Position numbers and translations under genes: made by a program. The notes beneath the pieces were generated by a model. It was given only the letters and a program-made list of their open reading frames with translations. It was not told the DNA's origin and searched no databases. 64,000 nucleotides of DNA from Candidatus Poribacteria bacterium (GTDB lineage Bacteria; Poribacteria; WGA-4E; WGA-3G), in NCBI GenBank assembly GCA_003635195.1, contig PYIY01000082.1, positions 20,533-84,532 on the forward strand. The letters run 5' to 3'. Every line of letters begins with the position of its first letter. The first letter of the stretch is position 1. Positions 1-9,222 of this stretch are shown piece after piece.

Positions 1-39
1 TATTGGTACTGTTCTTTCAACGAGTGTCTCATCTTTATC

Positions 40-3000
40 GTTTCAATCTCGTAATCGAGATACTTTTCTTTTCAAGTCCGGGAATTCTGTTTACATCATC
101 GAACGCGATCTGTTTCAATCTCGTAATCGAGATACTTTTCTTTTTAAGTAGAAAATTGAGCGGGTGTTGACGTTCTTTACCGAAATGTTTCAATCTCGTA
201 ATCGAGATACTTTTCTTTTCAAGGCTCACACGCCCCTGCCCTCTTTATTCGCCTATCAAGTTTCAATCTCGTAATCGAGATACTTTTCTTTTCAAGTTAC
301 AAGCAATAGGATAGGTTGGGTTTACGAAATCACTGTTTCAATCTCGTAATCGAGATACTTTTCTTTTCAAGCAAAGCAATCTCAACCGTCCTATCGCTTG
401 ACCCTGTAGTTTCAATCTCGTAATCGAGATACTTTTCTTTTCAAGAACTTTACCGCTGGATTCAATAAAACCTGTCGGGTCTGAGTTTCAATCTCGTAAT
501 CGAGATACTTTTCTTTTCAAGACTGTCCCGGAAGTAGTTAGGCGTGCCGTCATAGAAGTTTCAATCTCGTAATCGAGATACTTTTCTTTTCAAGTAGGAC
601 TTCAGCAAAGGGGTCAGAGAACGACAAGGTAGGTTTCAATCTCGTAATCGAGATACTTTTCTTTTCAAGATCCGAAGTCACCACTGCTCGACCAGAACAA
701 CTACGTTTCAATCTCGTAATCGAGATACTTTTCTTTTCAAGTTAGGAGGTATTTATATGATAGGTTTCTTTGATCTCGAGTTTCAATCTCGTAATCGAGA
801 TACTTTTCTTTTCAAGTGAATTGTAAAAGTGCTGGTGTCCCGTATTTCTTTAGTTTCAATCTCGTAATCGAGATACTTTTCTTTTCAAGTCTTTGCTCAA
901 CGGGGATACGTCTTGTATCTGTTTGGTTTCAATCTCGTAATCGAGATACTTTTCTTTTCAAGCAGGGACTTTGGATACGGCAGGTGCAGCCGTAGGAATG
1001 TTTCAATCTCGTAATCGAGATACTTTTCTTTTCAAGTGTGTATCCATTCTCGATAATGGAATATGCTTTCGCTGTTTCAATCTCGTAATCGAGATACTTT
1101 TCTTTTCAAGTTGTGGACGACATTCCATTACCTGTTCCCGCACGTGTTGTTTCAATCTCGTAATCGAGATACTTTTCTTTTCAAGTGCAGGCAAGAATCA
1201 CCAGATGGAAAACGCTATCCGAGTTTCAATCTCGTAATCGAGATACTTTTCTTTTCAAGAAACATTTGGAGCTATAAGAAGGGCTGCACATGGCACGTTT
1301 CAATCTCGTAATCGAGATACTTTTCTTTTCAAGTGCTATAACCCGACCACTCGGATACAGGATAAATCTATGTTTCAATCTCGTAATCGAGATACTTTTC
1401 TTTTCAAGACAACAATTGTCGCTGAACCGACGCACACATTCCTGCGTTTCAATCTCGTAATCGAGATACTTTTCTTTTCAAGCATGTATCTCAAGGGAGA
1501 GGTGTGATACAGTTTCTCAGTTTCAATCTCGTAATCGAGATACTTTTCTTTTCAAGCCGATAGCGATGATGTACCGTATGCATCTATCGTTGGTTTCAAT
1601 CTCGTAATCGAGATACTTTTCTTTTCAAGGCAAGCAAAGCAAAGCGGAGCAACGCGAACAGGAAAAGTTTCAATCTCGTAATCGAGATACTTTTCTTTTC
1701 AAGGATAGCGTGACAGCGTCTTTGACTTCAAAGCGTAAAAGTTTCAATCTCGTAATCGAGATACTTTTCTTTTCAAGTGACGTAGCAGGCTTTGTTACCC
1801 ACGCCAGCAGGTTGTTTCAATCTCGTAATCGAGATACTTTTCTTTTCAAGATTTTCAGACCACTGATGAACAACACAGGATCGGTAAGTTTCAATCTCGT
1901 AATCGAGATACTTTTCTTTTCAAGAAACGGATGTTATCAACCGTAACGGTAGCGAATTTCTGTTTCAATCTCGTAATCGAGATACTTTTCTTTTCAAGTT
2001 CTGCGCGAAGTCGTTACCGCGGATAGGATTCAAGTTTCAATCTCGTAATCGAGATACTTTTCTTTTCAAGTTTTTCTTTAGGTATCATGCAACCCTTATT
2101 GTTTAAGTTTCAATCTCGTAATCGAGATACTTTTCTTTTCAAGGGGGTTATCATTCTCTCAATCTGTTTCGCTTATTGCTGTTTCAATCTCGTAATCGAG
2201 ATACTTTTCTTTTCAAGCCTCGTCTGGTATGCTCGTGAGAATAATATCGAATTGTTTCAATCTCGTAATCGAGATACTTTTCTTTTCAAGCATCTTCAAA
2301 CACTATATCATACAAATAGTAAGTAGTTTCAATCTCGTAATCGAGATACTTTTCTTTTCAAGAACGGATCCGCATCTAATGCACCTTCCTTTCGTTCTGT
2401 TTCAATCTCGTAATCGAGATACTTTTCTTTTCAAGACTGGATGCGACACAGAAGCATACTGCAGAATTCTTGTTTCAATCTCGTAATCGAGATACTTTTC
2501 TTTTCAAGTCAAATGCTTAGTATAGATCGTTTCATGACAGTCTGGTTTCAATCTCGTAATCGAGATACTTTTCTTTTCAAGTGGTTATTCTGAGGATGTT
2601 CTTTTTCCGTTTGATTAGTTTCAATCTCGTAATCGAGATACTTTTCTTTTCAAGCTATTGTTTACCCTACGACTGAGTGTTCTGATTACCGATGTTTCAA
2701 TCTCGTAATCGAGATACTTTTCTTTTCAAGCGAATAAGTTGCGAATTCGCAACCCTGTCGTCCTACACGCAGTTTCAATCTCGTAATCGAGATACTTTTC
2801 TTTTCAAGCTCACTGAAATACCAGCAGTTCAAACCCGGTGTACGAGTTTCAATCTCGTAATCGAGATACTTTTCTTTTCAAGCTTATTAACGCTTACAAC
2901 GACTTCACACTTGACAGGTTTCAATCTCGTAATCGAGATACTTTTCTTTTCAAGGAAAATGTTTCAGTTGGTGGTGAATTGAAATCTGTGGAGTTTCAAT

Positions 3001-5855
3001 CTCGTAATCGAGATACTTTTCTTTTCAAGCACATCATCAATGACACTCCAATAAAAGAAACACCTTTAAGTTTCAATCTCGTAATCGAGATACTTTTCTT
3101 TTCAAGCCAATGACCTTTTTGGTGTAATAGACAGAGCTAATGTTTCAATCTCGTAATCGAGATACTTTTCTTTTCAAGCACTACGCCTTCATTTGCCTTC
3201 AGCGCAATTGACGTGTTTCAATCTCGTAATCGAGATACTTTTCTTTTCAAGTAATGAGGTCCCACCGCATGTGCATAAAGACCAGCATGTTTCAATCTCG
3301 TAATCGAGATACTTTTCTTTTCAAGGAAGTCGCCATATTTATTAGCGACCGCCAAGCTTTGGAGTTTCAATCTCGTAATCGAGATACTTTTCTTTTCAAG
3401 AACGACTTGCGGGGTTGGAGCAGGAATCGGCACGCGGTTTCAATCTCGTAATCGAGATACTTTTCTTTTCAAGGGTAATGGAGGTAGTATAGGGTATTTA
3501 TAGTTTAACAGTTTCAATCTCGTAATCGAGATACTTTTCTTTTCAAGGTTGCAATCGTGCTTGGATAGACCACCCTTTCAGGAATAGTTTCAATCTCGTA
3601 ATCGAGATACTTTTCTTTTCAAGCACCGACCTATGAATTTTGCAACACCGTCTGCTTTCTCGTTTCAATCTCGTAATCGAGATACTTTTCTTTTCAAGGC
3701 AAGCACTTCGTTGGAAACTTTGGTAAACTTCATAGTTTCAATCTCGTAATCGAGATACTTTTCTTTTCAAGTACAGGGAAAACGCCCTGCGCGTCTACTT
3801 GCGATTTTGTTTCAATCTCGTAATCGAGATACTTTTCTTTTCAAGAATGATTTAGGAGATGACATGTTATATTTAATCAACCGTTTCAATCTCGTAATCG
3901 AGATACTTTTCTTTTCAAGCGATTCCTATGTATTTGCATAGGTTGCGAAATTCGCGTTTCAATCTCGTAATCGAGATACTTTTCTTTTCAAGCGAACCAC
4001 AGGAAGATTTAAACAACTGGCAATGGCTGTTTCAATCTCGTAATCGAGATACTTTTCTTTTCAAGAGTTTCAGGTGTTGTCGGTGCTTTTGCGTAAGCAT
4101 CGTTTCAATCTCGTAATCGAGATACTTTTCTTTTCAAGCCAGCAACGCCGAGCGCAAAGGCGCAAAGAGAACAGTTTCAATCTCGTAATCGAGATACTTT
4201 TCTTTTCAAGAGGGCGCAAAAATAACGGTACATCATGGTCAACCCACGTTTCAATCTCGTAATCGAGATACTTTTCTTTTCAAGACTGTTATGGCGAAAA
4301 GGGCTGAGGAGGTCTCGTTCTTGTTTCAATCTCGTAATCGAGATACTTTTCTTTTCAAGTATGGTGTTTTTCAACTCCGAGACACGCCTCGCAAAGTTTC
4401 AATCTCGTAATCGAGATACTTTTCTTTTCAAGTCAGGAGAAATACAACCTACACTACATCGAACCCGAATTGTTTCAATCTCGTAATCGAGATACTTTTC
4501 TTTTCAAGCAACGTGTCATCATCCGCCTCAAAAACCCAATCAGAGTTTCAATCTCGTAATCGAGATACTTTTCTTTTCAAGTTTGGTGCTATAACAAACC
4601 GAGATGTAGAGTCTTTATGTTTCAATCTCGTAATCGAGATACTTTTCTTTTCAAGAAGACTGCACCCTTTTCCATTTTCTCGATAACACCTGTTTCAATC
4701 TCGTAATCGAGATACTTTTCTTTTCAAGCTGGCGATATCCAGTCCGCCGCGGAAGTACTTACGCAGAGTTTCAATCTCGTAATCGAGATACTTTTCTTTT
4801 CAAGCCAGATAGGGTCATCTATGCGGTAAGGGTTATCATGTTTCAATCTCGTAATCGAGATACTTTTCTTTTCAAGCGACATCGGTGAATAACGCTTGTT
4901 ATGGGAGCATAAAATGGTTTCAATCTCGTAATCGAGATACTTTTCTTTTCAAGAAGTCAAGAATTTGACCTTCATAGAGACGGATCACGTTATGTTTCAA
5001 TCTCGTAATCGAGATACTTTTCTTTTCAAGAGTGTGGTTACATCGGTTCCCAACGACAGTAGACGCGTTTCAATCTCGTAATCGAGATACTTTTCTTTTC
5101 AAGGAACGACCATGTGGTAGAAGCAGATATAAATGACCATATGTTTCAATCTCGTAATCGAGATACTTTTCTTTTCAAGACCTATTTTTCGTTACCCGTG
5201 CCGACATTATCCTGGCGAAGTTTCAATCTCGTAATCGAGATACTTTTCTTTTCAAGTCTCCGCACAAATCACGTAGGGCAGTGTGGATATGCTTTCGTTT
5301 CAATCTCGTAATCGAGATACTTTTCTTTTCAAGTCGGCAAGCAGTCAAAACGTATAAAAACTATTATCGCAGTTTCAATCTCGTAATCGAGATACTTTTC
5401 TTTTCAAGAGTGACAACAGAAGGTTGGAGCGCAGGAAATTTCTCTATGTTTCAATCTCGTAATCGAGATACTTTTCTTTTCAAGCACCAGTTAAATATCG
5501 GCGCACCGAACACGGTTCTGTTTCAATCTCGTAATCGAGATACTTTTCTTTTCAAGGTGGCAAGCGATTGACGCTACACAATTCCAAAAGACCAGTTTCA
5601 ATCTCGTAATCGAGATACTTTTCTTTTCAAGCCATTGCATCGCAGCGCGTTTATCTGCGTCTGACCACTTGTTTCAATCTCGTAATCGAGATACTTTTCT
5701 TTTCAAGGACCCACTGGGGTGGGCAATCTTGATAATCACTTTTATGTTTCAATCTCGTAATCGAGATACTTTTCTTTTCAAGGAGGTTGAACGGCTACGT
5801 CGCGATCTATGAGCAGATGTTTCAATCTCGTAATCGAGATACTTTTCTTTTCAAG
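40..5855 (-). CRISPR. Type I-D CRISPR array, at least 79 repeats
   Basis: I count 79 copies of a 37-bp repeat, the first at 40-76 and the last at 5819-5855, starting every 72-78 bp, so the spacers are 35-41 nt. Bases 1-39 look like another spacer, so the array continues beyond the left edge. Read on the minus strand the repeat ends in ATTGAAAC, the usual 8-nt crRNA 5' handle, and contains a hairpin (ATCTCG, loop ATTA, CGAGAT). Transcription is therefore inferred to run right to left with the leader at the high-coordinate end. The copy at 112-148 has a C-to-T change at repeat position 33 (plus strand), and divergence is expected at the old, trailer-distal end. The array directly follows the type I-D cas operon on the same strand. 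The many short reading frames across the array are only repeat translations. Confidence 0.98.
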
Positions 5856-6193
5856 AGCCGCCCACCAGAACCCTTGCCGCACGTGCCTCAATTATAGGCA
5901 TTTCTGTGCGCGAGGTATTTTGTCGTAACCACAAACGCCAGAAATATACCAATGGAAGTACAAAAGCACGAGTCATAAGGGTTTTCACCTCTCTATGAGG
6001 GACAAGGGTTTTTCGATCCCTTTCCGATCATAGAAATAATCTTTTAGGACTTACGCACAACGCAGATATTGAAGCGTGAAGGGACGGAAGGAAGGGAAGG
6101 ATGGAAGACCTCCCTCCACGCTTCCACGCTTCCACGCTTCCAATCCCGAAGAAACGAAAGGATTTTGCACAAGTCCTATCCTTTTTGTCAATT
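5856..6193 (-). promoter_or_regulatory. CRISPR leader
   Basis: This stretch lies between the cas2 stop and the first repeat and holds no gene. On the minus strand it contains a TATAAT box (5891-5896) about 35 bp upstream of the first repeat, with no convincing -35 box. Two copies of AAAACCCTT lie further upstream (around 5970-6015). By position and repeat orientation this is the leader that drives pre-crRNA transcription and receives new spacers. The upstream half is occupied by a small MITE-like element, so the functional leader is probably the ~190 bp at 5856-6044. Confidence 0.7.
6045..6178. repeat. MITE-like element in the leader region
   Basis: A 134-bp segment is bounded by imperfect terminal inverted repeats: TAGGACTTACGCACAA at the left, and TAGGACTTGTGCAAAA when the right end is read in reverse complement (13 of 16 identical). 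The inside is purine-rich, then pyrimidine-rich, with three tandem copies of CCACGCTTC-like sequence and no coding potential. A single related end (TAGGACTTACGGAC) occurs near 19629. It is probably a non-autonomous transposon remnant. The name is an inference from the ends only. Confidence 0.5.
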
Positions 6194-6466
6194 TTACACG
6201 ATGTATGACTGTTCGTCAAGTCCTTTTTTTACGCCGATCCGGTTAATCTGTTTTTCACAGGCTCCACAGAGATGGTAAAATGTAATCGTATCCTCACTGA
6301 AATCGATCACCTTCTCCAATCGGTTCTGCAAGCGTAATAGGGCACGGCGATCCGTGTTGCACTCAAAGACACTAAACTGGATACGATTCCCAAAATCCTT
6401 CAGAATCTTGGCGACCTTGTTTCGACGTTTGTCATCGGTTATATCATAAGCGACTGTATAATGCAT
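6194..6466 (-). CDS. cas2: CRISPR-associated endoribonuclease-fold protein Cas2
   Basis: This is a small protein of about 90 residues starting MHYTVAYDITDDKRR, with the Cas2 ferredoxin-fold beta1 strand and its conserved Asp (YDI). It continues with the typical RIQFSVFEC segment of the second half. Cas2 forms the integration complex with Cas1 that inserts new spacers next to the leader. I chose the start at 6466 because GAGGAG lies 6 nt upstream; a longer in-frame start exists nine codons earlier but has no support. It is the last gene of the cas operon, separated from cas4-cas1 by about 230 bp that contain a transposon-end remnant. Confidence 0.95.
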   Translation of the reverse strand: MHYTVAYDITDDKRRNKVAKILKDFGNRIQFSVFECNTDRRALLRLQNRLEKVIDFSEDTITFYHLCGACEKQINRIGVKKGLDEQSYIV

Positions 6467-6479
6467 TGGTAACTCCTCA

Positions 6480-6660
6480 GTCAAGGTACCCACTACCTAA
6501 AGGTAGGGGCTTGTGCTTCATAGCAGTAAGCGTTTTTCTCTGAGAGAAACCCGTCTGACAACTGCTCCACAATAGCGGCCAAGCCAGCTATGCACCGAAG
6601 TGCCTGATCTTATACGGCATGTGATTTGTCAACGAGTGCGGACGTTACTCCTGCTACTCT
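6480..6660 (-). repeat. IS200/IS605-type right-end (omega-RNA-like) remnant
   Basis: On the minus strand this intergenic stretch contains GGCACTTCGGTGC, then a purine-rich linker, GAAGCACAAGCCCC and the hairpin CTACCTTTAGGTAG. This order resembles the 3' end of the guide RNA and right end of IS200/IS605 (TnpB) elements. No tnpA or tnpB coding sequence remains, so I regard it as a decayed end inserted between cas4-cas1 and cas2 and read in the same direction as the operon. The identification rests on general motif resemblance, not on an alignment. Confidence 0.4.
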
Positions 6661-6697
6661 ATCCATACTCTTCCTCGGATGTTTACGGGTTTTGGTC

Positions 6698-8338
6698 TTA
6701 TCGAACCGTCAATGGCGTATATTGATCGATTTCACCTGTTAGGTATTTCGCCAAGAGCCGTACTTGCAATTCCATTGCACGCCGAAATGTGAGTTTATAC
6801 TTAAAAAGCGGATGCGTAATCGTCTCGTTTTTCCGCGTTTCGTAAGCCGTATAAAACACCTTCCGACGATGATCCTTGAGATACCAGCCACCGTGAGACT
6901 GCGTGAAATCATCAATCTTGATCCGCCGGTTATTGATGAGCGTAATCACGACGGAGTCCGCAATAATAGGACGGAATTCCTCCATCAAATCAAGGGCAAG
7001 GCACGGTTTGCCGTATTTCAACTGATGAAAGAAACCGACATAAGGATCCAACCCGACCGTCTGTATGGCTGAGATGATATCCGCTGTCAGCAGTGAATAC
7101 GCGAAACTTAACAGCGCATTCGTCGCATCCGCGGGTGGACGCCGACTTCGCCGTTGGAAATCAAAACCCATCTCTGATTTGAGCATAAAGTTGAATGCCC
7201 CGAAATATGCAGCAGAAGCGTTGCCTTCTATGCCCAGTAACCCTGAAAGTTCAGTCGCCTTGTCAATACGCTTCTCCATCGCTTGTATTGCCTTAATATT
7301 AGCGAGCAACGGTTCCAATGCTGAATCTGTGCTGTCTGGAGATTGCCATTTCCGGCGTTGGAGCATCATCCGCATGTTCGCCACTTTTCCGCGCACAAAC
7401 GCTTTCGAGAGGTCAAGGCAGGCATCTGGACTATTCGCGACTTTGTGTTGGGCACACCGCAACAACGAATTTCGGGACACTTGCGGGGTCAACGCGCCAT
7501 GATACCGTCCATAAGCAGAAAGAAACACAACAGGGATGCCCTCATGCAAGAGGGTCTGCATCGCAGGTGTGGTGAGGTTAACGTTGCCAGAGATAACGAC
7601 TTGGCCGAGATGGATAATCGGAATATCTCTAATAATCTCGTTTTCCCTCGCGACAAGGATACGTTCACCTGTCTTTTTGATAGCACATCCCGGTTCATCA
7701 ACATAAAGCACATTATCGACACCAAGCGCAGGTTTGATCCGTTTTGGACGCTCGTCTAACTCGTGGAGATAGGCGACTTCATCAGGGAGGCAGATTGGAC
7801 GGACACTACAACCGTTGCATCGATTATCATGAACCGGTTTCGGAATCTTTCTCGAATCCAAGAGCGAGCGTGCCTCTGCTACATAACGCAGCGTTGTCTC
7901 TCGGAGTTCGCTATCAAAAGGGACCTTCCGTCGCCGCTTAGAACCGATGTAGAAAACATAGCCGTGTGGAATCGAGATTCCTGTTTTCTCCTCTAATAAG
8001 AGTCCTTGTAAGCAGAGTTGTACTTGATCGTTTAGCCAATCGCCGGTGCCTGCTTTTTTGAATTCAATTGGATATGGGATGCCGTCTCTTTCTTCAACGA
8101 GGTCGGTGTAGCCGGAGACACCGAGTGCATCGGAGGCGAGGTATTGTCGGCGCGAAATGGTTTTGTCTCCTTTTTTCCGATCGGTCACGGCTGTATGGAC
8201 ATGCTCATGCTTGATTTTGCCTTCTTCAACGTGGTCGTTGACGACTTGATGCCCTTCAATCGATTCATAATAAAACCGTCGAGGACAAAACACGTAAGTA
8301 TTTACTTGTGAAAGTGGGATATAATTCTTCTCAGACAT
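6698..8338 (-). CDS. cas4-cas1: Cas4-Cas1 fusion protein
   Basis: This 546-residue protein joins two adaptation proteins. Residues about 1-195 are Cas4: a first cysteine in VFCPRRFYY, a RecB-like PIEFKK nuclease motif, and a terminal cluster CNGCSVRPIC for a 4Fe-4S centre. Residues about 205-546 are Cas1: the N-terminal beta domain (LYVDEPG) and the metal-binding triad in GIEGNASAAYF (Glu), GFFHQLKYG (His) and DLMEEFRP (Glu). Cas4 selects PAM-containing prespacers and Cas1 with Cas2 integrates them, so the fusion couples the two steps. GGAGCGG lies just upstream of the start codon. Both domains look intact. Cas4-Cas1 fusions are known from several type I systems. Confidence 0.96.
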   Translation of the reverse strand: MSEKNYIPLSQVNTYVFCPRRFYYESIEGHQVVNDHVEEGKIKHEHVHTAVTDRKKGDKTISRRQYLASDALGVSGYTDLVEERDGIPYPIEFKKAGTGDWLNDQVQLCLQGLLLEEKTGISIPHGYVFYIGSKRRRKVPFDSELRETTLRYVAEARSLLDSRKIPKPVHDNRCNGCSVRPICLPDEVAYLHELDERPKRIKPALGVDNVLYVDEPGCAIKKTGERILVARENEIIRDIPIIHLGQVVISGNVNLTTPAMQTLLHEGIPVVFLSAYGRYHGALTPQVSRNSLLRCAQHKVANSPDACLDLSKAFVRGKVANMRMMLQRRKWQSPDSTDSALEPLLANIKAIQAMEKRIDKATELSGLLGIEGNASAAYFGAFNFMLKSEMGFDFQRRSRRPPADATNALLSFAYSLLTADIISAIQTVGLDPYVGFFHQLKYGKPCLALDLMEEFRPIIADSVVITLINNRRIKIDDFTQSHGGWYLKDHRRKVFYTAYETRKNETITHPLFKYKLTFRRAMELQVRLLAKYLTGEIDQYTPLTVR

Positions 8339-8377
8339 GCTAACCGCTCCTTTTTTCCAATCTTCTATCCTGTCAAT

Positions 8378-9208
8378 CTACTGTATTCTTCTTGTTTGTC
8401 CCATCCCCATTGTTGTCTTATAGCCCGTGCCGCAATAGAATGCAAAGGCTGCTAAGCAATTGACGGTTCGGAGCAGCTCTGTATCCAGCGAATCTTCGGG
8501 ATAGAAAACACAAGCATAGGTGCCGACCCACCCAGATTCAATATGCTTTCCGAAGTGGAGTCTCTTCGATTTAGCATCGACGCTGGTCACCTGTCCATAC
8601 TCCGTAACGAATTCCAAGATTTCGGTTTTATCAAGTTTTATAGGTGCGAAGGCGTTCCACTTGTTAACCCAACTCTGATAGCACCGGACGATATCTACAT
8701 AATCCTCGTTGCGGGTTTTCTGACCGCGCGGGGTCATCCTACGGAAGGCGGTCGGCGAATAGAAACGGAAACTCATCCGGGTATCCGTTTTTGCGGATTG
8801 AACGAGTTCGGCGTAGGTTTCGCTTTTGCCCCAGCTGCGTTCCTCTGTAGCATGTGAGACCATCTGTCTTACCTGAAAGACTGCTTCTCCCAAGCGAATA
8901 GGCGGCATCGCCAGTGTCAAGAATGCTTTCCCGAAGTGTTGAAATAGCTCATCATCAAGAAAGGTGAATCGGAGTTTGCACTCGGTGCCTGCCCTGATAT
9001 GAAGTAGGTTATTACGTTTTTTCGCTTCAGCAATGAGCGGCGAAACGGTAAAAGGTTTTTGTGCTGCGTGGGCATGAACGGCTTCCGCAACCTCTGGATT
9101 GCTCTCTTTAAGGATAGAGAGGAACGCTGCGTGGGCATAATGTCCCATCGTTGGACGGAGTGTAACATCGGTTTCGGGTATGAGTGAGATGTGTGTGCTG
9201 ATCGGCAT
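8378..9208 (-). CDS. cas6: CRISPR pre-crRNA endoribonuclease Cas6
   Basis: This protein of about 276 residues sits between cas3' and cas4-cas1. The C-terminus ends in a glycine-rich segment (CGTGYKTTMGMGQTRR), the G-loop signature of Cas6-type RAMP proteins that bind and cut the repeat hairpin. The central region contains SFRFYSPTAFRR, also typical of Cas6. I place the start at 9208 (MPISTHISL) because GGAG lies 8 nt upstream; the longer frame would overlap the end of cas3'. It should cut the repeat RNA to leave the ATTGAAAC handle. The catalytic residue cannot be assigned from sequence alone, since Cas6 active sites vary. Confidence 0.9.
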   Translation of the reverse strand: MPISTHISLIPETDVTLRPTMGHYAHAAFLSILKESNPEVAEAVHAHAAQKPFTVSPLIAEAKKRNNLLHIRAGTECKLRFTFLDDELFQHFGKAFLTLAMPPIRLGEAVFQVRQMVSHATEERSWGKSETYAELVQSAKTDTRMSFRFYSPTAFRRMTPRGQKTRNEDYVDIVRCYQSWVNKWNAFAPIKLDKTEILEFVTEYGQVTSVDAKSKRLHFGKHIESGWVGTYACVFYPEDSLDTELLRTVNCLAAFAFYCGTGYKTTMGMGQTRRIQ

Positions 9209-9222
9209 GAGTGGGTCTCCTT

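Noticed and set aside
1..5571. Many short reading frames with the repeated peptides SRNRDTFLF, NLVIEILFF and EKKSISITRLK
   Set aside because: They are translations of the CRISPR repeat in its different frames and carry no gene signal.
1..5855. Array read left to right with the leader beyond the left edge
   Set aside because: The repeat ends in ATTGAAAC only on the minus strand, the cas operon is also on the minus strand, and the variant repeat is near the left, which fits the old end.
6480..6697. A tnpB gene between cas4-cas1 and cas2
   Set aside because: No reading frame with TnpB motifs is present; only an end-like RNA or hairpin remains.
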